From: Neoarius graeffei
Lineage: Eukaryota; Chordata; Actinopteri; Siluriformes; Ariidae
NCBI RefSeq assembly: GCF_027579695.1
Contig: NC_083574.1
Location: 42,639,059-42,703,058 of the forward strand
Length of the DNA stretch: 64,000 nucleotides
Direction of reading: 5' to 3'
A model generated the notes under the pieces. The model saw nothing but the letters and a program-made list of their open reading frames with translations. It did not search any database and was not told where the DNA came from. The position numbers were made by a program, and so were the translations under genes. Positions 42,519 through 52,990 of the stretch are shown here, in pieces; position 1 is the first letter of the stretch, and each line of letters starts with the position of its first letter.

Positions 42519-42637
42519 TGAGACTTCGTCATGATCAACAGTGTATCGCTACCGGTAGTCGCCATATTTGTGACCGTCAAAATGGCGGCATAAATATTGT
42601 CGCTATGGAAACAATGACGTAGGCCGAAATCCTCGAT

Positions 42638-43495
42638 AGAGAGAAAATGATTTTCTAGTATTTGCTCTGTATGTAGAATCATAGCTGGTTGCAATTTTAT
42701 AGTAATATTATTATTATTACAAAAATATTTTTATTATATATTATCATTGCCCTCCTTTTTTTCCCTTAAGCTGATCTATTAATATAGTTTATTCCAGCAC
42801 ATGGATGTGCCACGGTGATAAAATATAATGAACTAGTGTGCTTGTAAATAGTTTGTGAAATAAAATTTAATGAGCAGTAACAAAGAGCAAAATTCAGATT
42901 ATTGTCTTTATTAGCTCCCTGTCACTTTGTGTAGAAATGCAGAAATAAGTGATTTCTGTACAATAAGTGAGGTGTAATTACTATACTGTTCACTAAGTCA
43001 CTAAAGGGCAATTAGCCATTAATGATATAAAAATGATTAATGAACAAGACCATATGTTTCAAGAGTTTCATCAGTTTAATAGCTTTGCAGCACTGTTCAT
43101 GGTCTAACATGCTGCTTGTTGTGATAATAAAAGAAATAAATGTTTGTAATTTTTTTGATGTGCGTCTTCTTAATGCTTTTCAGAAAATAATTCAGAGGAT
43201 GATGAGAATCAACTGACAAAAAGAAAACGAGACCAAACAAATCAGAACTGTGATATCTATGTAAACAGGGGAAATCATAAAAGCAGAACGATGAGGCTAA
43301 CCTGACTGGAGACTGGAGGTGTCCTCTTACTGGACCAGAATGTGTGTCATTATGTAAAAAATCTCTGTTAAATATGCCAGTAACAACTTCAAATTGTGAC
43401 AGTAAAATTAGAGACTACCCCAGTCACAAAAGCCACCTGGGAAATAACCAAATTATAAAACTATCTTATAATCTATTATATGATTTTCTCAGATA
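42638..43495. other. No recognisable gene or repeat
   Basis: AT-rich spacer between an ISL2EU-like element and a SINE. Confidence 0.5.
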
Positions 43496-43507
43496 ATATT
43501 GGGAGAA

Positions 43508-43878
43508 GGCGGCATGGTTGTGTAGTGGTTAGCGCTGTCGCCTCACAGCAAGAAGGTCCGGGTTCGAGCCCCGTGGCTAGCGAGGGCCTTTCTGTGTGGA
43601 GTTTGCATGTTCTCCCCGTGTCCGCGTAGGTTTCCTCTGGGTGCTCCGGTTTCCCCTACAGTTCAAAGCCATGTAGGTTAAGTTAACTGGTGACTCTAAA
43701 TTGACCGTAGGTGTGAGTGTGAATGGTTGTCTGTGTCTACGTGTCAGCCCTGTGATGACCTGGCGACTTGTCCAGGGTGTACCCCGCCTTTCGCCCGTAG
43801 TCAGCTGGGATAGGCTCCAGCTTGCCTGCGACCCTGTAGAACAGGATAAAGCGGCTAGAGATAATGAGATGAGATGAG
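43508..43878 (+). mobile_element. Full-length SINE-1 copy
   Basis: Flanked by ATATTGGGAGAA (43496-43507) and ATATTGAGAGAA (43879-43890). Complete head (GGGTTCGAGCCCC) and (GAGAT)n tail. Confidence 0.95.
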
Positions 43879-44068
43879 ATATTGAGAGAACACAATACAT
43901 GTTAAATTAGGAGAAAATATGCTAAATACTGAATATTTTAATGTATTTGTAGCTGCTTGGGTTGAGTGGTATAGAGGACTTTCACTGACGTCACAGGTTT
44001 TTGTTTATCACACAGCGTCTGCCATATTGTCGGGCAAACAAATAAACAGCCACGACAGTTAATAATGA

Positions 44069-44495
44069 AAATCGAGACGCCTGCAGTCAGTACAATCTCT
44101 CTGAAATTATTAAAAATTTATATTTTACCAGCAGATCACGTTACATTCAAAAGCTGAAACATGCAGGCATCACAGATCCATATAATTTACCCACAAATGT
44201 ATTTATTTATTCTGCACTTTCCTCTCTTGTTGTCTCTCTCTCTCTGTGTTTGTGTGTGACTGCGCAAGCATTTCTGCTTCAGAAGGGTTAAATGTGGAGG
44301 AGAAATTTTGCTGTGCTTGAGTGCACATGTGACAAAAATAAAGGCTTCTTCTTTCTAATTTACCCATAAATGTGTTTATTCCACTTGAAAAGTGTTTGGC
44401 AAACCAGCTACCAGATTTGGGACACTACGACATCCTGTACTATTTAGTCTTTGGGACTTCTACATACACTGGAGATACTAAAGGCTTACAAAAGT
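44069..44495 (+). pseudogene. SWIM/YqaJ-associated transposon protein relic, split by a LINE tail
   Basis: The first block translates to QYNLSEIIKNLYF, SRSRYIQKLKHAGITDPYNL and PTNVFI. After the insertion it resumes with NLPINVFIPLEKCLANQLPD and LGHYDILYYLVFGTSTYTGD, then KGLQKYRC and a stop. It aligns by eye with the 5823-6128 relic: NLSE, RYIQK, DPY-L, PD---Y-YLV, TSxYT, LK/QxY. The piece repeated before and after the insertion is the target duplication. No catalytic domain remains. Confidence 0.66.
44208..44355 (+). mobile_element. 5'-truncated LINE 3' end (148 bp) with long target duplication
   Basis: Flanked by 25-bp near-identical duplications at 44183-44207 and 44356-44380 (TAATTTACCCAYAAATGTRT + TTATT). 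The insert ends GTGACAAAAATAAAGGCTTC + TTCTTTC, like the 3' terminus of fish L2-type LINEs. It contains no coding sequence. Confidence 0.82.
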
Positions 44496-45145
44496 ATAGA
44501 TGCTGAGCAATATTTCAAGGCAAATTTTGTGCCGGAATGTTATAGGAAATTCCTGATAAAGAAAAATACCTTATTATGACAAAGACAAGCTCAAACGTGG
44601 ATTTCTAATAGTAATAAACAAGCCAGGGCCTAGGATATTTTATGGTGTTTAGCCTTGTCTAGGTTTAATAAAATATATCACATGCAAAGCCCACATACAG
44701 ATATACCGTACATTTTAACACTGCATAGAGCTTTCACACTAACCTGATATAAAATGTTCTCCACACACACGGTAAAGTTTTTATCATCCAGTCTTCCCAT
44801 TTAACTGCAGCTTGCCATTTTTCTCATCTTTCTGGGTTCGCGCGGAAGCAGTGAAAAGTTAAACCAGGCTTATCTCCACATCTGTTATTACATCCAAAAG
44901 CACTACAGGTCTCTGGCATTGTTCTTTTAGATGTAACTTCTACAAGTTTATCTGTAGATGTACTGAATTGGGCTTACAAATCACTCGTGTACACTTGTGC
45001 CGGTCATTGTTAAACACAAGGCTTGCCTGGCAACATGGCCATGTAAACAAATCCGCAGTTACGATGATATAATGTGAAAGTCCTCTATTGATAGGTGATA
45101 GTTGATGTTCATTATACTGAAAATAATTTGGGTACCAACCTTAAA

Positions 45146-46111
45146 GGTCCACTATGTAGGCTTTACTATTTTGTAGGATTTATTAATATTGTATTCATAA
45201 GTATGTTTTCATTAGTATATGATTACCTGTAAATACGAATCATTGTGTTTTTGTAAGCTTAGAATGAGCTCTTTATCTCTAGAGTGTGGGCCCACTTCCA
45301 TGGAGGCTGCTATGTTACACCACCAGGATTCTACAGTAGCCCAGAATAAATAAACCTCCAGAGGGCACTTTTTGCATTTCATGTTTTTATAGGTGGCAGC
45401 ATGAATCGGGAAGGAAGCACTGGAAGGAAGAGGAAGAAGAATAAATGAAGACAACAAGTAGAAAGAAGAATCAATGTTTTCTGGTGCTGGCTAACAAGTC
45501 TGAGAATCCACATTTTGTTATTAACTTATTACTGTATTTAGCAAAGGCCGGCATGGTGGTGTAGTGGTTAGCACTGTCGCCTCACAGCAAGAAGGTTCCA
45601 GGTTCGAACCTCATGGCACGGGGGCCTTTCTGTGTGGAGTTTGCATGTTCTCCCTGTGCCTGCATGAGTTTCCTCCGGGTGCTCCTTTTCCCCCCACAGT
45701 TCAAAGGCATGCAGATTAGGTAAAATACCCAGCTACTGGGGTTGTACAAGACAGTACATAGTTAATGCCAGTCCCAAGCCCGGATAGATTGGGGGAGGGT
45801 TTCATCAGGAAAGGCATCTGGTATAAAACCTGTGCCAAATCAAATATGTGGAACACAGCCGCTGTGGCAACCCCTAACAGAAGCAGCTGGAAGAAGAAGA
45901 GGAAGAAGAACCTATTATTCAGAAAAAGTAAGGGAGTGTGAATCCTTATCAAAGAAGTGAAATCATGAAGCAAACAAAATCAGTGAGATCAGGACAGCCA
46001 CCGTTCCTTCTAATACATGCTTGGAAAGGGAGGGGTGAGGGAGTTACATTCAGTTGGTTGCAAACCTGCAATCTCACTCCTAGATACCTCTAGATTCCAC
46101 ATAGTGTACCT
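45146..46111. mobile_element. TTAA-flanked non-autonomous DNA transposon with a SINE inside
   Basis: Termini AGGTCCACTATGTAGG and CCACATAGTGTACCT are inverted repeats, bordered by TTAA (45142-45145 and 46112-46115). TTAA duplication is typical of Kolobok and piggyBac; the superfamily is not settled. No transposase. The SINE at 45547-45905 is nested. Confidence 0.82.
45547..45905 (+). mobile_element. SINE with SINE-1 head but a different 3' body and (GAA)n tail
   Basis: The first ~175 bp match SINE-1 (GGCATGGTGGTGTAGTGG, AGGTTCGAACC, TTTGCATGTTCTCCC). After GCAGATTAGGTAAA it switches to unrelated sequence (CAGTCCCAAGCCCGGATAGA, TCATCAGGAAAGGCATCTGG, ACCTGTGCCAAATCAAATAT, GCTGTGGCAACCCC) that I recall as the 3' body of another widespread fish SINE. 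It ends GAAGAAGAGGAAGAAGAA. Target duplication not clear. Confidence 0.85.
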
Positions 46112-46287
46112 TTAAAAATGCAGGAAAATTGGAGCCAAGGGAGCAGAATTAGTTATGCACACTAGGTCACAGCGAAATTAGCCAATCGTAGGCATCTGTG
46201 AGCTCATATATGTAGAAAAGGGCTGCCCTGTGATGCAACATGAGCAGCAGGTATAAAAAATGAGGTTGGCTGGCTTCATGTGTCTCA

Positions 46288-47134
46288 GGTGGTGTTTACA
46301 TTAGACCATATCAGCGGATCATCAGATTAACGTTTTTAAAACGATTCGCGTGCACACAGCAACGCCAATACACGATTCGCGTGCACACAGCAACGCCAAT
46401 ACACGGATACGCTAATCACATGACTAATTAGATAGCATGTAAGTTGAAATGTGTCAGTGCGGCTCAGCGCTTCCTCCTCAGCGGCTGCGCTCCAAATCAC
46501 TCCGCCCTGAACAGCGAGTGCCCTCTGGAGGGTGCGCACTCCGGCCCTGCGCAGCTCACAGAGTGCGCGAGTGAAGCGCACGAGCAGTGATTCGGGACTG
46601 GGCCGCTGTGTGTGTGATCCCAGTGCATATCGGGCATGCGCAAGTCACTCACCACTTGCAAGTGGAAGGATGGCAAGCCTAAAGACAATCATAACTACAC
46701 AATGGGCAGTATTTGCATCTTACCATGAACAACATTAAGAATGACAAAGCAAAGCATTATATTCATACTTTTATACTCTTTAATGAAAAACAAAACGGTG
46801 ATACAAGGCGGAAACAATAGCAGGAAATGAAGTCCGCGCCGTTTTTCAGCAGTCGCGTCACATGACCAACGTGGCATGAACAATGCCAGTGAATCAGGAA
46901 GGTGGATGTCACAGTGACATTGTCCAATGACAACGTCAGCTAGAGCTCAGCACTGCGTTTCCTCGTATCTCAATGTTTACACAGCACCGGATCAGATACG
47001 AACTGGGTTGAATACGTGGGCCCTGGCGGATTCAAGTTGTTCCGCCTGTGGAGTCGTTTCCCGGAGTTTTAATGTGAACGGACAGTGCATCCACGACGAA
47101 AACGAGACGGATACGGTCTAATGTAAACACCACC
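46288..47134. mobile_element. 847-bp GC-rich MITE with ~23-bp inverted repeats
   Basis: Ends GGTGGTGTTTACATTAGACC and GGTCTAATGTAAACACCACC are exact inverted repeats, continuing ATATC/GATAC. The flanks are TCA on both sides (46285-46287 and 47135-47137), a possible 3-bp duplication. A 33-bp direct repeat starting CGATTCGCGTGCACACAGCA occurs twice (about 46343 and 46373). No transposase seen. Confidence 0.85.
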
Positions 47135-47260
47135 TCAAAGGAAGCAAGTGTTAACCTTCACCGTTCCCCTTTGGTAGTTATCGTGTGAATGGGAAGAGCT
47201 GGCTGGTGGGTGTTAGAATTTGACTTCAGCAGTGCTGTATAAATTCTGCATAAAGAAAAT

Positions 47261-47634
47261 CCATCCATCCATTATCTGTAGCCACTTATCCTGTACAGGG
47301 TCGTAGGCAAGCTGGAGCCTATCCCAGCTGACTATGGGCAAGAGGCGGAGTACACCCTGGACAAGTCGCCAGGTTATCACAGGGCTGACACACAGAGACA
47401 AACAACCATTCACACTCACATTCACACCTACGGTCAATTTAGAGCCACCAATTAGCCTAACCTGCATGTCTTTGAACTGTGGGGGAAACTGGAGTACCCG
47501 GAGGAAACTCATGCAGACACAGGGAGAACATGCAAACTCCACACAGAAAGGCCCTTGTCTGCCACTGGGCTTGAACCCAGGATCTTCTTACTGTGAGGTG
47601 ACAGTGCTAACCACTACACCACTGTGCTGCCCCC
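47261..47634 (-). mobile_element. SINE-1 copy with (GGAT)n tail, minus strand
   Basis: Flanked by ATAAAGAAAAT (47250-47260) and ATGAAGAAAAT (47635-47645). The plus-strand tail reads CCATCCATCCATTATC. Body complete, moderately mutated (B-box GGTTCAAGCCC in sense). Confidence 0.93.
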
Positions 47635-47719
47635 ATGAAGAAAATGATATACTGTTATTCTAGATTAGTTCAAATCAGTGTCTTCATCTTACTAAGTAGC
47701 TTTATTTTCATTAACATCT

Positions 47720-48015
47720 TTATCTTGGTTGTGGTGGATCTAGAGATTATCCCAGGAACACTGGGCAAGAGGTAGGGCTACATACTGGATGGGATGCAGA
47801 ACACCATGGTCATGCACATTCATGTAAGAATTCATTCCAAGGTGCAATTTAGAGTAGCCAATCCATTTACTGGTATGTTTTTGGGATGTGGGAGGAAACC
47901 AGAGAACTTGAAGGTAACCTGCACAGAAAAGGGGAACCCCAAATACAGAACTCTGCATAGACAGTAACCTGAACTCAAGGCGGCAACACAACCCGCTGCA
48001 CCACCATGCGGCCTG
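47720..48015 (-). mobile_element. Old, diverged SINE relative, minus strand
   Basis: Retains the block order of SINE-1: GGGCAAGAGGTAGGGCTACA, GTGCAATTTAGAGTAGCCAA, GGGATGTGGGAGGAAACC, CTGCACCACCATGCGGCC. Most positions are diverged, and the central body differs (CAGAACACCATGGTCATGC). Confidence 0.7.
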
Positions 48016-50032
48016 AGGATAAATGATTTAAGTAATAAAACCAAAATGATTTCTCTTCTACTATAGTAACACATGGCCTCAATTGTGTTTTCAATACAAT
48101 TAACATCTAAAATAAACTTGAGCTTTTGCTCCTAATGATGATTAATGCATATATTGTTTCCTTAATGTTAGATTGGGGAGAAAAACACTTGAGTGTGCAT
48201 AATTAACCGAAGCTGTAATCAGCACTGGAAGACTATTTGCTAAAATTTCACTAAAAAGCACAGTAATTACAGTTATGAGCAGCAGAATCATGTTCACAAG
48301 CATACTGCATTAGGCCTGATAGTTGTTCAATCATGTATCAAGAACAGAAGCACAAATTACCAAGTGCCTACAGATTTTAGGAATGATTTTGAACAGCTAA
48401 ATGATTTGGGGAGCAAACCTGGCAGGTGTGATGGGTAGATAATGTAGGCATTGTACCGAAAATGAAAACTGTGGGTGAATACTTTGGAAAATGTTCCTCA
48501 CCGGCTGAGTCACTGCCTTTCCCATAAGGGAAGTGGGTCTTATTGTGGACCACAGTCTCTGAGCTGGACTTGGTAAAGCTGCCAAACCTTCATTTTGGTA
48601 CTAGCTCAAAACAACCATGCCATGTTCAGGTCTACACCCCAACAAGAATGATTATGGCTATGGTAAGGGCACGGACATGACATATTTGTACTGTACTATT
48701 TTTACCCACTTTAGATGCCCTACATTCTGTGGTTGTGCAAATTCAAATTTTGTATTTTGCGGCAAAACAGTCAAATAAGGGTTGCATAAAAAGGAACAGC
48801 ATCATAGAAAAATGCTTGCTATGGAAACTTAATATTTTGATTGCACAAGCACATTTAAACAGATGTGATGTGTGACTGTAGGCGATTATATTTCTACCTT
48901 CTACAGTGCAGGGCACACTACTGTCTGATGTTCTACTGACTCAGGCCGACAATTTGTTTAAAAACAAAAATCATTTGTATTATGAGTCAAGATGAGTGGA
49001 CTCAATCACTCTTAGCTTGCTTATATTTCCATCAACAGTTTAGCATTGATTTAGGTTTATAGCTGATATAGGTCACACTGTGGTCTGCCCTGCTGACTCA
49101 GTAGGAAAGAAGGGAAATAAATCATGTAAGCCACATCTTGCAATGCTGCCCACCCAGCAGGGACTGGGGCAGAGAGCAGAACACCAGCACTGGGATTTTA
49201 GCCAGATATGCTCCTGCCAGAAACCTCCTCTGCCAAATGATTCGTACCTCAAAGAGGAAAAAGCAAGGATTGGATGGGAAACTTGGACTGAGCTTCAGCT
49301 AGGCTGATTGATCTTAGCTTAAAAACGTGCATTCATCCTTTCTCTGCCCCATATACGGTACTTCACTGCAACACTGAAGGTTTCAGTGGAGCTTGTGAAT
49401 AGGAACTGTGATATCATTTGAGGAAAATTACTCACAAAAACAGTCCTGTCCTCATGCCAAAAAGGTCTCACAGTTCATAACAATTCATATAACTCAAGCT
49501 GAATGAAAATATACAACCTTTTGTTATGACATCATTCCTTCAAAATCCAACCCCCATCGGCTTCGTTTGTTTGATTATGTGTATGATTTTGTTTGTCAAA
49601 TTAAACAGACAGTAGAGAAAAAAAATCTACTTGTTTTTTTTTGCAACATATGAGACTTGTTTTTTTTTTTTAAATAATTGTTTTGCAATTTACACTGTAA
49701 GTAAAAGCAATTTGAATCTTTTATGAGAAGTCTGAACTGAATAAAAAGGGATGGACATTTCGGCAAAGCTGTAAAATTGCTTCCAAAGACAGTGCCTAAG
49801 TAGTCTTTCACGTCACTGTCTTATAAATAGACTGAGGGCAGTCATTCATCTTGCAAATATGTAAGCACTTCAACAACACTAAAAGAAACTCATCTCAAAA
49901 TTTTTATGAATTCTAACAAGCAGTCCAACTGTGTCCTCATTCTTGTAACTGCACCAACTTTTCCTACCATTTCCTACAAAAATTATGGTATATTCCAAAG
50001 TAAATAGCTGAAAAGGAAGTATGCAATATATG
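48016..50032. other. No recognisable gene or repeat
   Basis: About 2 kb of unique-looking AT-rich sequence. The frame at 49080-49307 (plus) lacks recognisable domains, splice sites or a start context that would support a gene. This is one of the longest stretches free of identifiable repeats. Confidence 0.5.
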
Positions 50033-50405
50033 AAATTATTATACATACAGGACACTTTTTTGATGAAATGAAAACATGCATTCTGTTCCCTTCTAGTGGG
50101 TTTCATTCATTTGGTTTGATAGCATGCAATATTGTTAGCATATCGCTTATCGTACATGTATTACATAACTCTGCCCAATGGAGAACAAGCATTGAATATG
50201 GTTCACGATGTTGCATGGTTATCAAGACAACATGACGTCACATGTCAGAGCTGATGTGATACGTATTACATGTAAAACTTCTGCACTAGCGAGCGACTGT
50301 GACAATTTGTAAACAAACATGGCCACCAGGTTTGCTTTGTTAAATACAGAAGAGTTTGAGAGAATTTTGAAAGAGAAAGACGCGTTGAACACCTTAAAGG
50401 AACGT

Positions 50406-50438
<33 letters not shown>

Positions 50439-50577
50439 TTGCCTGGCTTTTTTCATGGTATATCAGATATATTCCATTCAGCTAACATGATACTGAGCTC
50501 ATCTTTGACTCATTCAGTATCATGTTAGCTGAATGGGATATATCTGATATACCACTCAATGCCAGCCAAGATTATTT
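50033..50577 (+). mobile_element. Short Crypton-like deletion derivative with terminal hairpin
   Basis: Matches the 11394-12766 element at the left (AATTATTATACATACAGGAC, TCTGTTCCCTTCTAGTGGG, GCATGCAATATTGTTAGCAT) and at the right hairpin. The N-terminal coding start at 50319 is intact for about 30 codons (MATRFALLNTEEFERILKEK, then DALNTLKERV) before an (AAT)n run at 50407-50438, where the rest of the gene is deleted. This copy preserves residues lost in the 11.9-kb copy (EEFERILKEKD) and so helps define the family. Confidence 0.7.
50432..50577. repeat. Terminal hairpin of the short Crypton-like copy
   Basis: GGTATATCAGATATATTCCA + TTCAGCTAACATGATACTGA is mirrored by TCAGTATCATGTTAGCTGAA + TGGGATATATCTGATATACC around a short loop. 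Same architecture and position after (AAT)n as 12622-12766. Base differences are partly paired in both arms, which points to conservation of the pairing rather than of sequence alone. Confidence 0.93.
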
Positions 50578-50639
50578 AAAAATGAAAAAAAAAAGTTATT
50601 TTTAATGTAAATAACAGAATAATCAGCTGGGAGTGTAAG

Positions 50640-50755
50640 GGGTTGACCTTTTGTTACCTTGCCCGGGATGGAGTCCACCAGGGGGCGAGGTATTGTTTTC
50701 GGTCGGGTTTGTTTGTTTGTTTGTTATTAACCTTGCTTGGGATGGAGTCCACCAG
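50640..50755. repeat. Minisatellite GGAGTCCACCAGGGGGCGAG, left part
   Basis: Units of about 75 bp contain TTACCTTGCCCGGGATGGAG, TCCACCAGGGGGCGAGGTAT, TGTTTTCGGTCGGGTT and a (TTTG)n run. The array is split by the Harbinger element and resumes at 52627. Confidence 0.9.
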
Positions 50756-51009
50756 GGCCCTGTACTACCAAGCGTGTTTTCTGGCTTACCAGGGTAACTT
50801 CGAGAGTAACTTGATCACGTGCAGCGTAACTTCCCGATTAACCCATACTACGAAAGTTGGCTATGTTCAAACCGAGGTATGCTGCCATGGCAACTTACGC
50901 TGCATCTCAAACCTGCTCATCTCAGGTTATGTTCTTGGTTAACCCGAGGTTTCCGATTAACCACACCCTTTTTAAACACCACCTCTCCACCGACATTTCC
51001 TCTAGAGAC

Positions 51010-51060
51010 AATGCCAGCGTACCTGGATGACCCGTGCGATATCGGAGCGCAGATTAGAGA
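51010..51060 (+). pseudogene. Harbinger transposase N-terminal fragment
   Basis: Translates to MPAYLDDPCDIGAQIRDG. The block xFLDDPxDxGAQIxR is a recurring N-terminal feature of PIF/Harbinger transposases as I remember them. It is cut at AGATTAGAGATGGGATTTAT by the AT-rich insert, so the DDE domain is missing. Confidence 0.6.
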
Positions 51061-52206
51061 TGGGATTTATGGCTCTTTGATGGGATCCGCATCTTTGTGA
51101 TCCGTTCTTTGAAAAGAGCCGTTCAAAAGACTGGCTCATTTGGCTCTTTTTGAATATTTATTCAGTTTTAAGAAGACAGCGTCTAAAGAAGCCAGATCCC
51201 TCTGCTTAGACAGTGACATCAATATTTCTGGACATACCTTTTATATAAAGCAACCTAGACTTACATTATTGTAACCCCTAAACGCTCATAAATAACCATT
51301 AAAAAACAATGAGGGCTTCAATGAATGTCCATGCAGAACGGCTTTTCTGTATTAAAAAAAAAAAAGAACCCACTCAAGAACACAGTTACCAAGAACGCAA
51401 GAATATTTTATAAAAAACACTTGTTTTACAAAAATATTTAAGTCTGAGATACAAAATAGATACAACTACAATAAATATAACACAAGAACTAGTTATCACA
51501 CAAGAACATTTTAATAGAAAAAAACAAACTTTCTACTGTATATTAAAAATATTGAAATTGTAACAAAAATAGATACAACTAAACAGTCAGATAAATAGAT
51601 AAAGTTATAACAAGAACACAAGATTATTTTAATAGGAAAAAACAAACTATTAATGCAAAAAATATTATTATTAGAAAAATAGATACAACTAGACAAACAG
51701 ATAAATAAATAAAATACACAAAAATAGAACAAACAAAATGACGATAGAATAAATTAAATGAACGTCCGTGCAAAGTAGTTTTCCCACAATATTATCATTA
51801 ATATCACACAACAACATTATAAACTATATACAAAACAATTTGAACTATTAGGCAAACAGATAAAACTTGAATAAATAAAAGGCAAATGAATGCTTGCTTG
51901 CACGCGCACACACACCATTATGAATGATGTTTTTATATTTCATTTTCACCTGTTGCCAGGTGCGTTTGGCACTGCTGTTGCCTCTGAAATGTTCACAGGA
52001 CATACACCGACTTAGTCAAAGGGACTGAACAGCCAGTCATCCTAATTCATGTGACTCTGTGCACAGATCAGCTTAAGTAGGCTACTCCATGAATTTACCA
52101 TACCAAATTTTATTCAGGATTTTTCGGACATTAAACAAGCTATATATGACTGGGGCCATGTCGAAGGACCATTTTCTGTGACTTGTGATTGATCATGAAG
52201 CTTCTC

Positions 52207-52410
52207 TCATCCTATACTTCTGTTCTGGAACATGCAGAAGGGAGAATGTACTTGCGCATTTACCCGATCGGCAATTCGTTGCCAACATGCTTGCCGCTCC
52301 TTATTGGCAGCCGCTGTGTTAGATTTTGCTCTTAATGTTGTTTTGAACTCCTCGTAGCTTTGCATTATGACAGCGCATTCTTCCTCCGTGAAGTACGGCG
52401 ACCGTGCCAT
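52207..52410 (-). pseudogene. Harbinger Myb/SANT-like protein, first exon
   Basis: The 67-residue frame begins MARSPYFTEEECAVIMQSYE and continues NKERQACWQRIADRVNAQVH, a trihelix/Myb-like DNA-binding domain of the kind coded by the second gene of Harbinger elements, which helps bring the transposase to the termini. It ends soon after, consistent with loss of downstream exons or a splice site near VNAQ. Confidence 0.72.
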
Positions 52411-52626
52411 TGTGAACAGTGGTGATTTGCGCTGATAACCTCCCCTTTAACGTGAACGCGCATTAACCCTGATTAGGTTAAACCAGGTTCAACAAATCAA
52501 CTTCATAACTGGTGTCGTAGTACCGTTTAACCCCAAACAAGATAACCAGGTTTTGTCAACCCCGGTTTAGCGGGGGAACCCTGGGTTACTTCTGGGTAGG
52601 CTAACCTCTGTTCGTAGTACAGGGCC

Positions 52627-52990
52627 CAGGGGGCGAGGTATTGTTTTCAGTGGGGTTACTTTGTTTGTTTGTTTCATTGTTTGTTTGTTTGTTACCTCAC
52701 CCAGGATGGAGTCCACCAGGGGGCGAGGTATTGTTTTCGGTGGGGTTTCTTTGTTTGTTTGTTACCTCGCCCGGGATAGAGTCCACCACGGGGCAAGGTA
52801 TTGTTTTCGGTGGGGTTTCTTTGTTTGTTCATTTGTTTCTTTCTTTTTTTTTTGTTAATGATGTTCCGGAAAAACGGCTGGACCTATCTTCATGAAACTT
52901 TCAGAAGTGATGGGCATTGGTCTCAAATAGAACCTCCAATATTTTGAGGGTCATCCAGTCAAGGTCAAGGTTTTTGTGGCTACTGCTTCA
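52627..52990. repeat. Minisatellite, right part, and attached repeat sequence
   Basis: Three more units (TCCACCAGGGGGCGAGGTAT at about 52707, TTACCTCGCCCGGGATAGAG at about 52762) with (TTTG)n runs, then AACGGCTGGACCTATCTTCA + TGAAACTTTCAGAAGTGATG, a common fish repeat context. Confidence 0.85.

Larger units (their letters stand above)
41447..42635 (-). mobile_element. ISL2EU-like element with a large internal palindrome
   Basis: Ends AGAGGATTTCGAC and, reverse-complemented, CGAGGATTTCGGC, flanked by AT on both sides (41445-41446 and 42636-42637). The terminus is close to that of the element at 43973-45086. It contains a protein relic (42093-42518, minus) of the SWIM/YqaJ-associated type and the 41512-41845 palindrome. 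AT duplications and a YqaJ-type partner gene are features I recall for ISL2EU transposons. Confidence 0.68.
43973..45086 (+). mobile_element. ISL2EU-like element, second copy type
   Basis: Perfect 13-bp termini AGAGGACTTTCAC and GTGAAAGTCCTCT, each flanked by AT (43971-43972 and 45087-45088). Subterminal TGACGTCA-type sequence follows at the left. It contains a plus-strand coding relic at 44069-44495 and a small LINE 3'-end insertion at 44208-44355. Confidence 0.78.
50756..52626 (+). mobile_element. PIF/Harbinger deletion derivative
   Basis: Termini GGCCCTGTACTACCAAGC and, reverse-complemented, GGCCCTGTACTACGAAC are inverted repeats. Flanked by CAG on both sides (50753-50755 and 52627-52629; the context allows up to CCAGG). 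It retains the starts of both Harbinger genes in opposite orientation: transposase (about 51010-51060, plus) and a Myb/SANT-like protein (52207-52410, minus). The middle (51060-51950) is unrelated AT-rich sequence, probably another insertion. Confidence 0.82.

Noticed and set aside
46336..46688. GC-rich minus-strand frames of 63-81 residues
   Set aside because: They lie inside the 46288-47134 MITE, whose composition favours chance frames; no recognisable motif.
49080..49307. 75-residue frame starting MVCPADSVGKKGNKS
   Set aside because: No recognisable domain, no splice signals at its ends, and length within chance expectation.
52641..52895. Frame with repeated LCLFVSLFVCLL-type hydrophobic runs, looking like membrane segments
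   Set aside because: Produced by the (TTTG)n part of a minisatellite.
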